A stretch of 64,000 nt of DNA from Corynebacterium ciconiae DSM 44920 (GCF_030440575.1 NZ_CP047189.1:1798001-1862000); one strand, 5' to 3'; counted from the stretch's first letter, positions 16,932 to 28,852 are shown. The notes: generated by a model from the sequence alone, not told the origin. Translations and numbers: made by a program.

Positions 16932-17858
16932 CTACTTCTTATCCTTTGCGGCTTTCTTGTTTTTCTTGTTCTTCTTCGACTTGCCGTTCTTCTTTGACTT
17001 GCCCTTCTTCTCCTCGCCGTCAACCTTGTCCTTTTCCAGCTTGGCGGCCACGTCCGGCACGTAGCGGAAGTCCGAGCGCGGCGGGCGCTCGTAGTTGGTT
17101 TCCGCCTCGGGCCGCTCGGGAATCTCCGGCAGCTCGCGGTCGATCTTCTCGTACGGGATGGTGGACAACAAGTGGCTGATCACATTGATGCGAGAGCGCT
17201 TCTTATCCTCGGATTCCACGGTGTACCAGGGCGCGGAAGGGATGTCGGTGTGGATGAACATCTCGTCCTTGGCGCGGGAGTAATCCTCCCAGCGCGTGAT
17301 GGACTGCAGATCCATCGGCGAGAGCTTCCAGCGGCGCAGCGGATCATTACGGCGCGACTTGAAGCGCTTCACCTGCTCCTCATCCGACACCGAGAACCAG
17401 TACTTGCGAAGCATGATGCCGTCTTCCACCAGCAGGCGCTCGAAAATGGGGGCTTGGTGCAAGAAGCGGCGGTACTCCGCGGAGGTGCAAAAGCCCATGA
17501 CACGTTCCACTCCGGCTCGGTTGTACCAGGAGCGGTCGAAGATCACGATTTCCCCGGCGGTGGGCAGCCGCTCGATGTAGCGCTGGAAGTACCACTGGCC
17601 TTGCTCGCGGGAGTTCGGGGCCGGCAGCGCCTCAATGCGGCAGGTGCGCGGGTTGAGGTATTGGGTGATGCGCTTGATTGCGGAGCCCTTGCCGGCGGCG
17701 TCACGGCCTTCCATGACAATCACCACGCGGGCGCCGGTTTCCACCACCCACTGCTGCATGTCCACCAGCTCGGCTTGGAGGCGCTTGAGCTCTGACTCGT
17801 AGGCCTTCTTCGATAGCTTCGGCGGGTTAGTGAAATCCTTCGTGTCCTTCTTGCTCAT
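16932..17858 (-). CDS. ppk2: Polyphosphate kinase 2
   Basis: 308 aa of the PPK2 family, which transfers phosphate between polyphosphate and nucleoside diphosphates or triphosphates. Walker A is GRDAAGKGS (near residue 51), Walker B is IVIFDRSWYNRAGVERVMGF, and the lid contains RRNDPLRRWKLSPMDLQS. These match the class I single-domain enzymes of C. glutamicum (Ppk2A/Ppk2B). The C-terminal 40 residues are almost purely Lys/Gly/Asn/Asp, which could bind polyphosphate directly or engage nucleic acid. Confidence 0.92.
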   Translation of the reverse strand: MSKKDTKDFTNPPKLSKKAYESELKRLQAELVDMQQWVVETGARVVIVMEGRDAAGKGSAIKRITQYLNPRTCRIEALPAPNSREQGQWYFQRYIERLPTAGEIVIFDRSWYNRAGVERVMGFCTSAEYRRFLHQAPIFERLLVEDGIMLRKYWFSVSDEEQVKRFKSRRNDPLRRWKLSPMDLQSITRWEDYSRAKDEMFIHTDIPSAPWYTVESEDKKRSRINVISHLLSTIPYEKIDRELPEIPERPEAETNYERPPRSDFRYVPDVAAKLEKDKVDGEEKKGKSKKNGKSKKNKKNKKAAKDKK

Positions 17859-17912
17859 AAAAACCAGCGTACCTGACGATTCGCTGAAAAAACCGGCTTA
17901 TTCAGCACGAAA

Positions 17913-17939
17913 GGGCCACAGCGCTTAGCGCCGTGGCCC
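17913..17939 (-). terminator. Hairpin between the monooxygenase and ppk2
   Basis: GGGCCAC / GTGGCCC with an inner GCGC stem and a short loop, 21 bp beyond the 3' end of the monooxygenase gene. No T-run follows, so strength is uncertain. Confidence 0.5.
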
Positions 17940-17960
17940 GTGCGGTAGTGGCTACGGGGA

Positions 17961-18287
17961 TTAGTCCTCTACAGAGAACTCAGCCATCTTGTCCCACTCG
18001 GTCTTGCCCTCGATGACGGTGTTGATGATGTCCGGGGTCTTCACCAGCAGGTGCGGCATGTCCTCGCAGGCCTTCTTAAAGTGATCGGAGTTCACGTGCG
18101 CCTCGGCGGCGTCATCCTTGAAGCCCTCGATGAGAATGTAGCTGTTGGGCTCATCGGTGGAGCGATACCACTCGAAGAACAGGTTGCCCTCTTCGGCGCG
18201 GGTGGCCTCGGTGAACTCGGCGACTTCCTGGCGGAAGGTCTCCACGTACTCGTCCTTAACGGTGAATTTTACGTTGATCAAGATCAT
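17961..18287 (-). CDS. Antibiotic biosynthesis monooxygenase (ABM) domain protein
   Basis: 108 aa, a single ABM ferredoxin-like fold. Start MILINVKFTVKDEYVETF, central GNLFFEWYRS and EGFKDDAAEAHVNSDHF with the conserved His, as in YgiN-type quinol monooxygenases. Such proteins are cofactor-free oxygenases or stress proteins acting on quinols; the actual substrate is unknown. Single gene. Confidence 0.82.
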   Translation of the reverse strand: MILINVKFTVKDEYVETFRQEVAEFTEATRAEEGNLFFEWYRSTDEPNSYILIEGFKDDAAEAHVNSDHFKKACEDMPHLLVKTPDIINTVIEGKTEWDKMAEFSVED

Positions 18288-18338
18288 GGCCCCAGCCTAC
18301 GAAAATTCCCAGCCCGCGGCCAGAAGCGCAGCGCAGCG

Positions 18339-20135
18339 CTAGCCTTCCATCTCCTCACCCAGCTCCAGCCACTGCATCTCGAGGTCTTCGGCACGCGCGC
18401 GGGCATCCTTCAGCGCCGCATCAAGCTCGATCATCGCCTCCTGATCCACCGCTTCCGCCGCGGCGGCCATCTTCTCATTGAGGGAGTCGATCTCCGCACG
18501 CACCTTATCCAGCTTGCGCTCGGTGGCGGCCAGCTTCTTCGACAGGGCTCGCCACTGCTTCTGGTCTACCTTCTTCGCGCTTGTCGACGCTTCCTTGGTG
18601 CCCACATTCAGCGGTCCCGAGCTTTCCGCGGCTGCCAACTCATCGCGGCGCGCGAGATACTGTTCAATCCCGCCCGGTAGATTCGTGAGCCCGCCATCGC
18701 CGAATAGCGCCCACGTGGAATCCGCGATGCGCTCAATCAGGTAACGGTCGTGGGAAATCACCACGAGGGTGCCTGGCCAAGAGTCCAGCAGCGATTCCAA
18801 TTCCTGCAGGGTATCGATGTCTAGATCGTTGGTCGGCTCGTCGAGAAGCAGCACATTCGGCTCAGCCATCAGCACCCGGGTGAGCTGCAGTCGACGGCGC
18901 TCGCCACCGGAGAGATCCTTAATCGGGGTGCGCTGCCTTTTGGCGGAAAAGCCGAGGCGCTCTGCTAGCTGAGAAGCCGAGAGTTGCTTCTTTCCCAGCT
19001 CCACATAGCTGGCCACATCCTCCACCGCGTCGAGCACGCGGCGGTTGGGGTCGAGATCATCGAGCTCCTGGCGCAGCCAGCCGAGGCGTACCGTTTTGCC
19101 CTCGATGCGTCGGCCAGCATCGAGCGGATGCTCGCCGGCCAGTGCTCGCAGCACCGTGGTCTTGCCGGAGCCGTTCACCCCGACCAAACCGATGCGCTCG
19201 CCCGGCGCGAGACGCCACGTAAGATCCTGCACCAGCACCCGGCCATCCGGGGTAGAGATCGTGGCATCTTCCAGCTCGATCACCACTTTGCCTTGGCGGC
19301 GTTTGGAAAAGGCCATCAGCTCCACGGTGTCGCGCGGGGCCGGCACATCAGAGATCAGCGCCTCGGCGGCCTCGATGCGGTAGCGCGGCTTCGAGGTGCG
19401 AGCCGGCGCGCCGCGACGCAACCAGGCCAGCTCCTTGCGGACGAGATTACGCCGGCGCTGTTCCATGGCATCGGCCTGGCGGGCACGCTCGGCGCGGGCG
19501 AAAGTCCAATCGTTGTAGCCACCCTCGTAGACGTCCACGGTGCCGTCGTGCACCTCCCAGGTGTGGGTGGCCACGGTGTCGAGGAACCAGCGATCGTGGG
19601 TAACCACCACTACGGCGAGGTTGCGCTGCAGCAGGTGATCCGCCAACCAGCGCACCCCCTCCACGTCGAGGTGGTTGGTGGGCTCGTCGAGCACCACCAG
19701 GTCTAGATCGCGCACCAGTGCCGCGGCGAGGTGGGTGCGGCGTCGCTCCCCGCCGGAAAGCGACGACACCGAGGTATCCAGCCCCAGATCCACGATCCCC
19801 AACCCAGAGAGCACATCGCGCACCTTGGCGTTGGAAGCCCACTCGTAGGTTTCGAGGCCGAGCTGTTCGAGCACCACCTCCCCCACGGTGCGGGTATCGT
19901 CCAGCTTCGCCCGCTGAGTCACCACCGCCATGCGCAGCTCTTTATTGTGCGAGACCCGTCCGGAATCTGGGGCGAGCTGGCCAGACAGGATCTCAATCAG
20001 AGTGGTTTTACCGCCACCATTGAGCCCCACCACCCCGATGCGGTCGTGCGACTGCACGCCCAAACTCACGGAATTGAGTAGGGTCTTTAGCCCGAAGCTC
20101 TGACTCACGTTTTCCAGATTGATCAAATTGGCCAC
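18339..20135 (-). CDS. ABC-F family ATP-binding protein
   Basis: About 598 aa with two ATP-binding domains and no membrane segments, so an ABC-F translation factor or antibiotic-protection type protein. Walker A motifs are GLNGGGKTT and GVNGSGKTT, signatures are SSLSGGERRR and KDLSGGERRR, and both DEPTNHLD/DEPTNDLD motifs are present; a coiled coil closes the C-terminus. The GTG at 20135 (giving MANLINLENV) fits how relatives begin; a GTG eight codons upstream is the longest frame. It follows ispE closely on the same strand. Which ABC-F subgroup it belongs to was not determined. Confidence 0.88.
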   Translation of the reverse strand: MANLINLENVSQSFGLKTLLNSVSLGVQSHDRIGVVGLNGGGKTTLIEILSGQLAPDSGRVSHNKELRMAVVTQRAKLDDTRTVGEVVLEQLGLETYEWASNAKVRDVLSGLGIVDLGLDTSVSSLSGGERRRTHLAAALVRDLDLVVLDEPTNHLDVEGVRWLADHLLQRNLAVVVVTHDRWFLDTVATHTWEVHDGTVDVYEGGYNDWTFARAERARQADAMEQRRRNLVRKELAWLRRGAPARTSKPRYRIEAAEALISDVPAPRDTVELMAFSKRRQGKVVIELEDATISTPDGRVLVQDLTWRLAPGERIGLVGVNGSGKTTVLRALAGEHPLDAGRRIEGKTVRLGWLRQELDDLDPNRRVLDAVEDVASYVELGKKQLSASQLAERLGFSAKRQRTPIKDLSGGERRRLQLTRVLMAEPNVLLLDEPTNDLDIDTLQELESLLDSWPGTLVVISHDRYLIERIADSTWALFGDGGLTNLPGGIEQYLARRDELAAAESSGPLNVGTKEASTSAKKVDQKQWRALSKKLAATERKLDKVRAEIDSLNEKMAAAAEAVDQEAMIELDAALKDARARAEDLEMQWLELGEEMEG

Positions 20136-20208
20136 GACGGCGGGTATGTCCTTTTCCACTAGTTGGCGTCGATATGCAGGGCGGGCATGCGGGAATCAGC
20201 CAGATCGG

Positions 20209-21156
20209 CTAGGTATCGATGCTCCCGATGCCTTGGGGCACGGTGTGCACGGCGAAGGCGTCAAAAACGGTGCCGGAGTCGCGCAGATCCTCGGCCACCA
20301 CCTCGGCCGCATCAGCGCTGTCGCAGAGAAACGCCGTGGTGGGCCCAGAACCGGAGACGATACCGCATAAGGCGCCTGCATCCTTGCCTGCGGCCAATGT
20401 GGCGCGCAGCGCCGGCATGAGCGATAGCGCCGCCGGCTGCAGATCATTGTGCATCTCGGCGGCCACCGCCGCTGGCTTCCCGCTCACCAAAGCCGTAGCA
20501 AGAGCTGAGGTGTCTGTGTTTGGCTCAGCGGTCTTGCCGGCGGCGCGCATCTCATCGAGCTTGGCAAACACCTCTGGGGTTTTCAGCCCCTGCTTCTGAA
20601 TCCCTAGCGCCAGATGATAGGTGCCACGGCTCAGCATCGGCACCAACCGCTCGCCGCGGCCGGTCCCCAGCTGTGTTCCACCCACCAGGCTAAATGGCAC
20701 ATCCGAGCCCAACTCCGCGGCGATCTCGAGCACCCGCTGCCTAGGCAGCGGGGCGTAATCACTCAAGGCGTGCAACACGGCGGCCGCGTCCGCAGAACCA
20801 CCCGCCATGCCGCCGGCGGTAGGAATGCCTTTGTGAATATGGATATCGAGCACCGGCAGCTGGATCTCAGGGTGGTTTGCGGCCACCTCCGCGAGGTAGC
20901 GGCTCGCGGCGGCAACCACAAGGTTGCTGGCATCAAGCGGCACCGAACGCGCCGCCAAACCTGAGGCGCTCACACTCGCCACATACTCTCCGAGCTGAGC
21001 CGGGCCCGAGGCGGGGCTTAGCCGCACCACATTGTGATTAGACAGGGATTGAAACACGGTGGTGAGCTCATGGAAGCCGTCCGCGCGGGCAGCACCCACC
21101 CCGAGGAAGAAGTTGATTTTGGCGCAAGCGCGCACCGAGGTGGTGGGAAAACTCAT
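20209..21156 (-). CDS. ispE: 4-diphosphocytidyl-2-C-methyl-D-erythritol kinase
   Basis: 315-aa GHMP kinase of the MEP isoprenoid pathway, phosphorylating CDP-methylerythritol. Motifs: ACAKINFFLGVG near the N-terminus, the ATP loop PTAGGMAGGSADAAAVL and the C-terminal SGSGPTTAFL. Overlaps the upstream ksgA stop by 4 bp (ATGA), so the two are translationally coupled; the ksgA-ispE order is the classical actinobacterial one. Confidence 0.95.
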   Translation of the reverse strand: MSFPTTSVRACAKINFFLGVGAARADGFHELTTVFQSLSNHNVVRLSPASGPAQLGEYVASVSASGLAARSVPLDASNLVVAAASRYLAEVAANHPEIQLPVLDIHIHKGIPTAGGMAGGSADAAAVLHALSDYAPLPRQRVLEIAAELGSDVPFSLVGGTQLGTGRGERLVPMLSRGTYHLALGIQKQGLKTPEVFAKLDEMRAAGKTAEPNTDTSALATALVSGKPAAVAAEMHNDLQPAALSLMPALRATLAAGKDAGALCGIVSGSGPTTAFLCDSADAAEVVAEDLRDSGTVFDAFAVHTVPQGIGSIDT

Positions 21157-22076
21157 GCGCCCGCGTCCTCACGACTAGCCACCGCAATATCCACAAACTC
21201 CTGCACCCCGAGGCGTTCGCCACGCAGGGTGGGATCGATGCCCGCCCGGCGAAGAATCGCCTCGCTGCGTTCACCGGAACCGAAGTGCCCCGCCAGTGCG
21301 GCGCGAAGGGTTTTGCGACGCTGCGCAAAAGCGGCGTCCACGATCGGAAAGACCTCCGCGGCGCTCGCCTGCCACGGCATGGCATCACGATCGAAGCAGT
21401 CGATGCGCACCAAACCGGAATCGATCTTTGGGGCAGGCCAAAACACGTTCTTTCCGATCACCCCGGCGCGGCGCACCGAGCCATAGTAGGCGGCCTTCAC
21501 ACTCGGCACCCCGTAGATCTTGCTGCCCGGTTGTGCCGAGAGCCTATCCGCCACCTCTTTTTGCACCATCACCAGCACCCGAGTGAGCGAGGGGAACTCC
21601 GCCAGAATGTGCATCAACACCGGCACCGAGACGTTATAGGGCAGATTCGCTGCCAGCACGGTGGGCTTGGTTGCGCACTCCTCATGGGAGAACTCAAGGG
21701 CGTTGCGGTTGTGTACCTCCAGCCGGGCGGCGGCAGCACCGGCACGCGCCCTCGCCGTGGCCGGCAACTCGCCCGCTAGGCGCGGGTCGATCTCTACGGC
21801 CGTAACCGAACGGGCGGCCTCCACCAGCCCGAGAGTGAGCGAGCCGAGCCCAGGGCCGATCTCGATCACATCGTCGGCAGCGGTGATATCGGCGGCGGCG
21901 ATAATCATGCGCACAGTGTTGGGATCATGCAGGAAGTTTTGGCCCAGCTTCTTCGTCGGGCTCACATCGAGCTTCTCTGCGAGCTCGCGAATCTCCTTCG
22001 GCCCCAGTAGCTGTACGGCGGTGCCGGAAGCTGAAGCGGCGCCATCCTCGGCGTGCGGCGGCGGTGCGGTCGTCAT
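21153..22076 (-). CDS. ksgA: 16S rRNA dimethyladenosine transferase (A1518/A1519)
   Basis: 307 aa SAM-dependent methyltransferase, also called RsmA. KKLGQNFLHDPNTVRMI is the diagnostic KsgA N-terminus, EIGPGLGSLT is SAM motif I, VEIDPRL is motif II and NLPYNVS is the catalytic NLPY. It dimethylates two adjacent adenines in helix 45 during small-subunit maturation. First gene of ksgA-ispE; upstream lies rpf2 with its own terminator. Confidence 0.95.
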   Translation of the reverse strand: MTTAPPPHAEDGAASASGTAVQLLGPKEIRELAEKLDVSPTKKLGQNFLHDPNTVRMIIAAADITAADDVIEIGPGLGSLTLGLVEAARSVTAVEIDPRLAGELPATARARAGAAAARLEVHNRNALEFSHEECATKPTVLAANLPYNVSVPVLMHILAEFPSLTRVLVMVQKEVADRLSAQPGSKIYGVPSVKAAYYGSVRRAGVIGKNVFWPAPKIDSGLVRIDCFDRDAMPWQASAAEVFPIVDAAFAQRRKTLRAALAGHFGSGERSEAILRRAGIDPTLRGERLGVQEFVDIAVASREDAGA

Positions 22077-22186
22077 AGTTTCTTCAGTCTAGTGGGTCCG
22101 TGGCCCGCACCCAGCACAGAGGCGCGCAAGGACCCGCTGAGGCAAGCCGGGAATGCTGGGACGAACTGGCGCGCGCAGAAAAAAGA

Positions 22187-22225
22187 CTTCCCGCCGCCAC
22201 CATCAACGATGGCAGGAGCGGGAAG
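22187..22225 (-). terminator. Intrinsic terminator of rpf2
   Basis: Read on the minus strand, CTTCCCGC pairs with GCGGGAAG around an inner GCCATC/GATGGT stem, followed by TCTTTTTT. A textbook Rho-independent terminator. Confidence 0.9.
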
Positions 22226-22277
22226 CCGAGAAAACTATCGAGGCGCGATCAGTGTGCCGCGCCATCTGCGGAGGCTG

Positions 22278-23877
<1,600 letters not shown>

Positions 23878-24750
23878 ATGTTCTCCCCCAGCGATATCCC
23901 CGCCACCCTACTTCGCGACCACTCCATCAAGCTCGTCGTTGCCGATATGGATGGCACTCTCTTGGGTGATGACCACCAGATTCCCGCCGGACTGTGGCCA
24001 CTTTTGAGCCGCCTGGACCGGGCCGGCATCACCTTCGCCCCTGCCTCCGGCAGGCAATACGCCACCTTGTACGAGCAGTTCAATGACCCCGCGGCACAGG
24101 TGGCACCTCGCTGCTTCATTGCGGAAAACGGCACCAATGTGGTCTGCGACGACACCACGGTGTCCACCACCATGATCGCCCCAGATATCGTGCGGGAGGT
24201 AGTGGGGAAAGTGGGCCGGCTTGCCGCCCGCGGCCACGATGTGGGCCTCGTTGTCTGCACCCCCGAGGTGGCCTATATCGACCGCACCGATCCCGCCTTT
24301 CTTGATCAGACCGAGCGCTACTACGCCTCGATGCGGCGCGTGGACTCGGTGGCAGAGCTCAGCCCAGACAACGTGATCAAGATTGCGATCTTCGGGTTCG
24401 ACTCCGTCGAGGAGACCATCTACCCGCATCTCGCCAACTTCACCGGGGTGGCAAAGGTGGCCGTCTCTGGTGCGCACTGGATCGACGTGATGTCCCTCGA
24501 GGCCGATAAGGGTCACGGGCTGCGCCACTTGTGCTCACAGTTGGGAATATCGCCCGAACAGACGCTCGCTTTCGGCGATTATCTCAACGATTGTGAGCTG
24601 CTCCAGCAGGCGGGAGTGGCCGTGGCCATGGCCAATGCGCACCCCCGTATCGCCGAGCTGGCCGATTACATCGCCCCGCCCAACAGCGACCAAGGAGTGC
24701 TCACAGTACTCACCCGTCTGCTCGACGGGTGCGACTACGTATCGAGCTGA
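23878..24750 (+). CDS. HAD-superfamily Cof-type hydrolase
   Basis: 290 aa sugar-phosphatase-like enzyme. VADMDGTLLGDDH is HAD motif I, PASGRQYATL is motif II and LAFGDYLNDCELL is the metal-binding motif III/IV; the cap is C2B type. It probably dephosphorylates phosphosugars or flavin nucleotides; substrate unknown. Good AAGGA site before the ATG. Its 3' end overlaps the convergent tatD gene by 16 bp. Confidence 0.88.
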   Translation: MFSPSDIPATLLRDHSIKLVVADMDGTLLGDDHQIPAGLWPLLSRLDRAGITFAPASGRQYATLYEQFNDPAAQVAPRCFIAENGTNVVCDDTTVSTTMIAPDIVREVVGKVGRLAARGHDVGLVVCTPEVAYIDRTDPAFLDQTERYYASMRRVDSVAELSPDNVIKIAIFGFDSVEETIYPHLANFTGVAKVAVSGAHWIDVMSLEADKGHGLRHLCSQLGISPEQTLAFGDYLNDCELLQQAGVAVAMANAHPRIAELADYIAPPNSDQGVLTVLTRLLDGCDYVSS

Positions 24751-25559
24751 TACACCCGACGGAAGTTTTCCGCGGCCGCGGCGGTGAATTCCGCCAACTC
24801 CATCCCGCGCGCGTGGGCAATGCACGCGGCGGTATGGCCGATGAACGCTGGCTCATTGCGGGCACCCCGAAACGGCTCCGGCGTCATGTACGGCGCATCG
24901 GTCTCGTACAGGATCTGATCAAGGGGCACTTGGGCTGCTGCCTCGCGCAGATAATCGTTGCGTTTAAACGTGACATTGCCGGCAAAAGACAGCACATAGC
25001 CGCGCTCCCACGCCTGCTGGGCTACCTCCAGCGGCGAGGAGAAGCAGTGCAAGATCACGGTCTCAGGCTGTGGGGCGCTAGCAAGCACCCGCATGAGATC
25101 TGCATCGGCCTCGCGGTTGTGGATCATCAACGCCTTGCCGCTCTCCACCGCTAAATCAATGTGGAAACGCAAGGCTTCTTCCTGCACCTCAAGCGGAGCG
25201 CACCAGTCTTGCTTACCGATCCAATACGTATCAAGGCCTGTCTCCCCGATCGAGACACACTGCGGATTCTGGGCGAGCTGAGTCAGCCGCTCACGGGCGC
25301 TGTCATCGAGTTCTCGGGCACGGGTGGGGTGAATGGCGCACGCCGCCCACACCCGATCCAGCTGGGTGGCCACCTCTAGCGCTTGCTCGGCCTCCTCGAG
25401 GCCATCGCCCACGGTCACCAACGCATCTACCCCCGCGGCGCGGGCGCGCTGCACCACCGCTTCCGGCTCATCTGGGCAGGAGGTGAGGTGCGTGTGAGCG
25501 TCGATAAGCCCCGATGCCCCAGCGAGCGGAGTGGGAACAGGCCGCTTCTTTGATCCCAT
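24735..25559 (-). CDS. tatD: TatD-family metal-dependent hydrolase
   Basis: 274 aa TIM-barrel metalloenzyme. DAHTHLTS (HxH metal site), SIGETGLDTYW, HNREAD, ILHCFSSP and YETDAPYMTPEPF are the family motifs. TatD proteins are 3'-5' DNases or D-aminoacyl-tRNA related hydrolases. Lies 4 bp after metG, as in the conserved metG-tatD-rpf-ksgA order of Actinobacteria, so co-transcription is likely. Confidence 0.9.
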   Translation of the reverse strand: MGSKKRPVPTPLAGASGLIDAHTHLTSCPDEPEAVVQRARAAGVDALVTVGDGLEEAEQALEVATQLDRVWAACAIHPTRARELDDSARERLTQLAQNPQCVSIGETGLDTYWIGKQDWCAPLEVQEEALRFHIDLAVESGKALMIHNREADADLMRVLASAPQPETVILHCFSSPLEVAQQAWERGYVLSFAGNVTFKRNDYLREAAAQVPLDQILYETDAPYMTPEPFRGARNEPAFIGHTAACIAHARGMELAEFTAAAAENFRRVYQLDT

Positions 25560-25563
25560 CGCG

Positions 25564-27396
25564 CTAGCTCACCACCGGCGCCCAGGACGGGCCTTCCTCG
25601 GCCAGCGCCGGGTCGAGCTTGTGCACCAGCGGCTTCGGCTTGGACAGCGGCGTGCCAGGAACGCACTCGATGCGCTGCCACGTGGCCTGCTGCTGGGTGT
25701 AATCACCCATGATCACCGGATAGGTCTTGTCCTTAGCTGGCAGGCCCACGCCCACCGGCTCCACCGGCATGTCATCGGCCACCTCACGCACCTGCGGGGT
25801 GGCGGCCCACTCACCCTCACGTCCCAAGGTTTCGTGCACCTTCTGGGCGGTGTGCGGGATGAAGGGGGTGAGCATGGTGTTGCAGTCAGACACCACCTGC
25901 AGCGCAGTCCACAGCACCGTGCCCAGGCGTTCGCGCTGGGTGTCGTCCTTAGCCAGCTTCCATGGCTCGTTCTCGGCGATATAGGCATTGGCCTCGCCGA
26001 CAATGTGCATCACCTGGCTGATCGCGGCCTTGAACTTGGAGTGCTCCAGGTTCTCACCAACCTCCACGAAAGCCCGCTCCGCCTGCTCCAACAGCGCCTG
26101 ATCAGCGGCGGTGAGATCACCCGGGGTGGGGATTTCGCCGAAGTTCTTATACGCCATGGACACGGTGCGGTTGACCAAGTTGCCCCAGCCATTAGCCAGC
26201 TCATTGTTCACTCGGCGCACAAACTCGTCCCAAGTGAAGTCGGTGTCATTGTTCTCGGGGCCGGCCACCGCGATGAAATAGCGCAGCGGATCAGGGCCGA
26301 ACTCTTGTAGGAAGTCCTTGACGTAAATCACCACGCCCTTAGAGGAGGAGAACTTCGAGCCCGACATCGTCAGATACTCGGAGGAGACGACCTCAGTGGG
26401 AAGATCCAACTCGCCAAGCGAGCCTGCCTCGCCACCGCGCGAGCCCTGTCCGCGATAGCCCAGCAGCTCCGCCGGCCAGATCTGGGAGTGGAAGGTGATG
26501 TTGTCCTTGCCCATGAAGTAGTAGGAGCGGGTGTCTGGGTTGTTCCAGAACTCGCGCCACGCCTCGGGCTTGCCGCTGCGATACGCCCACTCGATAGACG
26601 AGGACAGGTAGCCGACCACCGCGTCGAACCACACATAAAGCTTTTTGGCGTTGTTGTCCTCCCAGCCCTCAATGGGCACGGGCACACCCCAGTCGATGTC
26701 GCGGCTCATCGCGCGTGGGCGAATATCCTTCAGCAGGTTCATGGAGAACTTCAGCACGTTCGGACGCCAATCCTCGCGCTCGTTCAGCCAGCTCTCCAAC
26801 GCCTCGGCGAGGGCGGGAAGATCGAGGAAGAAGTGCTCGGTCTCGCGGAACTCCGGGGTCTCACCATTGAGCTTGGATACTGGGTTGATCAGATCCGCCG
26901 GATCTAGCTGGTTACCGCAGTGATCGCATTGATCGCCGCGGGCACCATCGGCGCCACAGATCGGGCAGGTGCCCTCGATGTAGCGATCCGGCAGAGTTCG
27001 GCCGGTGGATGGCGAAATTGCGCCCTGGGTGGTCTCTTTGACCATGTAGCCGTTGTCATACAACCCGCGGAAAAGCTCCTGCACCGTGGCGTAGTGATTG
27101 CGGGTGGTGGTACGGGTGAATAGATCGTAGGTCAAACCCAGCCCGGCGAGATCTTCCACGATCTGGCGGTTGTAGCGATCCGCGAGCTCTTGGACCGCCA
27201 CCCCTTCCTTTTCCGCCTGCACGAGAAGCGGGGTGCCGTGCTCGTCGGTCCCAGAGATCATCAACACCGTGCGGCCACGCATACGCTGGTAGCGGGCAAA
27301 CACATCGGACGGTACGCCGAAGCCTGCCACGTGACCGATGTGGCGGGGGCCGTTGGCGTAGGGCCAAGCAACTGAGACGAGCACAGATTCAGACAT
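25564..27396 (-). CDS. metG: Methionyl-tRNA synthetase
   Basis: 610 aa class I aminoacyl-tRNA synthetase. ATG at 27396 gives [16 protein letters not shown] with PRHIGH (HIGH motif) near residue 18; an earlier start is rejected because it would add residues before the conserved N-terminus. A zinc knuckle [18 protein letters not shown] lies near residue 147, and the KMSKS equivalent appears as KFSSSKG. There is no C-terminal tRNA-binding domain of the EMAP type, as usual for Actinobacteria. Leads the metG-tatD pair. Confidence 0.95.
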   Translation of the reverse strand: MSESVLVSVAWPYANGPRHIGHVAGFGVPSDVFARYQRMRGRTVLMISGTDEHGTPLLVQAEKEGVAVQELADRYNRQIVEDLAGLGLTYDLFTRTTTRNHYATVQELFRGLYDNGYMVKETTQGAISPSTGRTLPDRYIEGTCPICGADGARGDQCDHCGNQLDPADLINPVSKLNGETPEFRETEHFFLDLPALAEALESWLNEREDWRPNVLKFSMNLLKDIRPRAMSRDIDWGVPVPIEGWEDNNAKKLYVWFDAVVGYLSSSIEWAYRSGKPEAWREFWNNPDTRSYYFMGKDNITFHSQIWPAELLGYRGQGSRGGEAGSLGELDLPTEVVSSEYLTMSGSKFSSSKGVVIYVKDFLQEFGPDPLRYFIAVAGPENNDTDFTWDEFVRRVNNELANGWGNLVNRTVSMAYKNFGEIPTPGDLTAADQALLEQAERAFVEVGENLEHSKFKAAISQVMHIVGEANAYIAENEPWKLAKDDTQRERLGTVLWTALQVVSDCNTMLTPFIPHTAQKVHETLGREGEWAATPQVREVADDMPVEPVGVGLPAKDKTYPVIMGDYTQQQATWQRIECVPGTPLSKPKPLVHKLDPALAEEGPSWAPVVS

Positions 27397-27516
27397 GCCT
27401 ACGAGCATAATTGATAGACAGCTAAGTCTAAGACTTAGGCGCCATATGCTTATCGACGCCACCCTCCCCCACCCGCACCACAGCGGTCCGCAGGCTTGAG
27501 CCCACTCGGCGGTTGC

Positions 27517-28779
27517 TTAACGCACCCGGCGGTCGGTCGCGAGATCGAACAGGTGCCTCAACACGGCCCCGTTCTGGCTGGTGCGTAATCCCCCGTGCTC
27601 GTACTCGCTGGTGATGTACAGCTTGACGTGGTCCAACAACTCGCCTGTGTCGAGGGAGAAGTTGAGGGGAACGAAGACGTCGTTGGCATACACCGCAGCC
27701 GCGCCGCGAACACCGGATGCCTTGAGCGCCTCGGCATCGTAGAGACTAGGCCACTCGTGCTCGGCGAGGATCTCTGCCACCTCGGCCCACGGTTGAAAAG
27801 CGGGGACGGTCTCAGACCATTCTTTAAACACGTGCTCGCCGAGCAGCAGCGTGGGATCGTCCTTGAATTCCTGGGGCATGCAGCGCTGCGCGGCCCAGTT
27901 GGTCACGACCCCATCGGCGTAGGAGGATTCGTGCAGCACATAGTAGAGCGGGTTGCGCCCGCCATAAGGCAGAAGCCCTGCGAGATCGTAGGCAAACTGG
28001 CTCGAGCTGGGGTCGAGCTGTAGCAGCTGGTAGAGCTTCAACCAGCCATCATCCGAGCCGAGGCAGTGCCCCAGCGAGCGCAGGCGCGTCTCCGAGACCA
28101 CCTCGCCATCAGGCAGCACGATCTGGCCCGCGCGGGCAGCCTCGACCAGGTCGCGCATGGTCTCTCGCAGCTGCGGGAAGCGGCGATAAAACTCCTCGGA
28201 GTTGCGCCGCATCCGGCGATAGCACTCGGTGTAGACCTCATCGGCTGTGCGCCCCACCGCAGAAAGCCCACCGGTGAAGTAGCAGGTATCCAGCGATTCC
28301 GGGTGGGTGGAGATGTAGTGCAGGGTGCTGAACCCGCCGAAGGATTGCCCCAGGGTGCACCACGTGTCCACGCCGAGGATTGTGCGTAGCGCCTCGGCGT
28401 CGCGCACAATGCCGTCGGCGCGAAGGTGAGTAAGATACTCGGCCACCTCCTCGGCGCTGCGGCCTTCGAGGATGCGCTCGTCCACAGGGCTGGAGTTGCC
28501 GGTACCGCGCTGATCGAGCATCACCACCTGGTAGTGCTCTAGGGCTGTGGGCAACCAGGAGGGCTCTGCCGGCTGGGCGCATGGGCGCGGCGCCTCTACC
28601 CCGGGCCCACCTTGCAGGAAGAGGAGATAGGGCTTGTTTTCCCCACCGGGGCCTGTGACCACGCGGGCGAAGACATCGATGCTGCGCTCATCCTGCGGGT
28701 CCGCGCTGAGCGGCTGGGTGAAGGTGATGGAGGTAAGCGTGAGCTCACCGAGATGCTGAGTGGAGGTTGTGTGCTTCAT
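27517..28779 (-). CDS. Alpha/beta hydrolase, proline iminopeptidase-like
   Basis: 420 aa from MKHTTSTQ (28779); a 23-residue upstream extension of the frame lacks support. FLQGGPGVEAPRP forms the oxyanion HGGPG-type motif, MLDQRGTGNSSP the family strand, and LGQSFGGFSTLHYIS carries the catalytic Ser (GQSFGG). The C-terminal EYEHGGLR holds the probable His. These fit the S33 family of proline iminopeptidases/aminopeptidases, which remove N-terminal proline. No signal peptide. Confidence 0.82.
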   Translation of the reverse strand: MKHTTSTQHLGELTLTSITFTQPLSADPQDERSIDVFARVVTGPGGENKPYLLFLQGGPGVEAPRPCAQPAEPSWLPTALEHYQVVMLDQRGTGNSSPVDERILEGRSAEEVAEYLTHLRADGIVRDAEALRTILGVDTWCTLGQSFGGFSTLHYISTHPESLDTCYFTGGLSAVGRTADEVYTECYRRMRRNSEEFYRRFPQLRETMRDLVEAARAGQIVLPDGEVVSETRLRSLGHCLGSDDGWLKLYQLLQLDPSSSQFAYDLAGLLPYGGRNPLYYVLHESSYADGVVTNWAAQRCMPQEFKDDPTLLLGEHVFKEWSETVPAFQPWAEVAEILAEHEWPSLYDAEALKASGVRGAAAVYANDVFVPLNFSLDTGELLDHVKLYITSEYEHGGLRTSQNGAVLRHLFDLATDRRVR

Positions 28780-28852
28780 AGGGCCACAGTGTAGCGCCGG
28801 TACCGGACACCTCAGCGCCCGCGGCGATACGCGCCTGCATAAGCGCACAAGA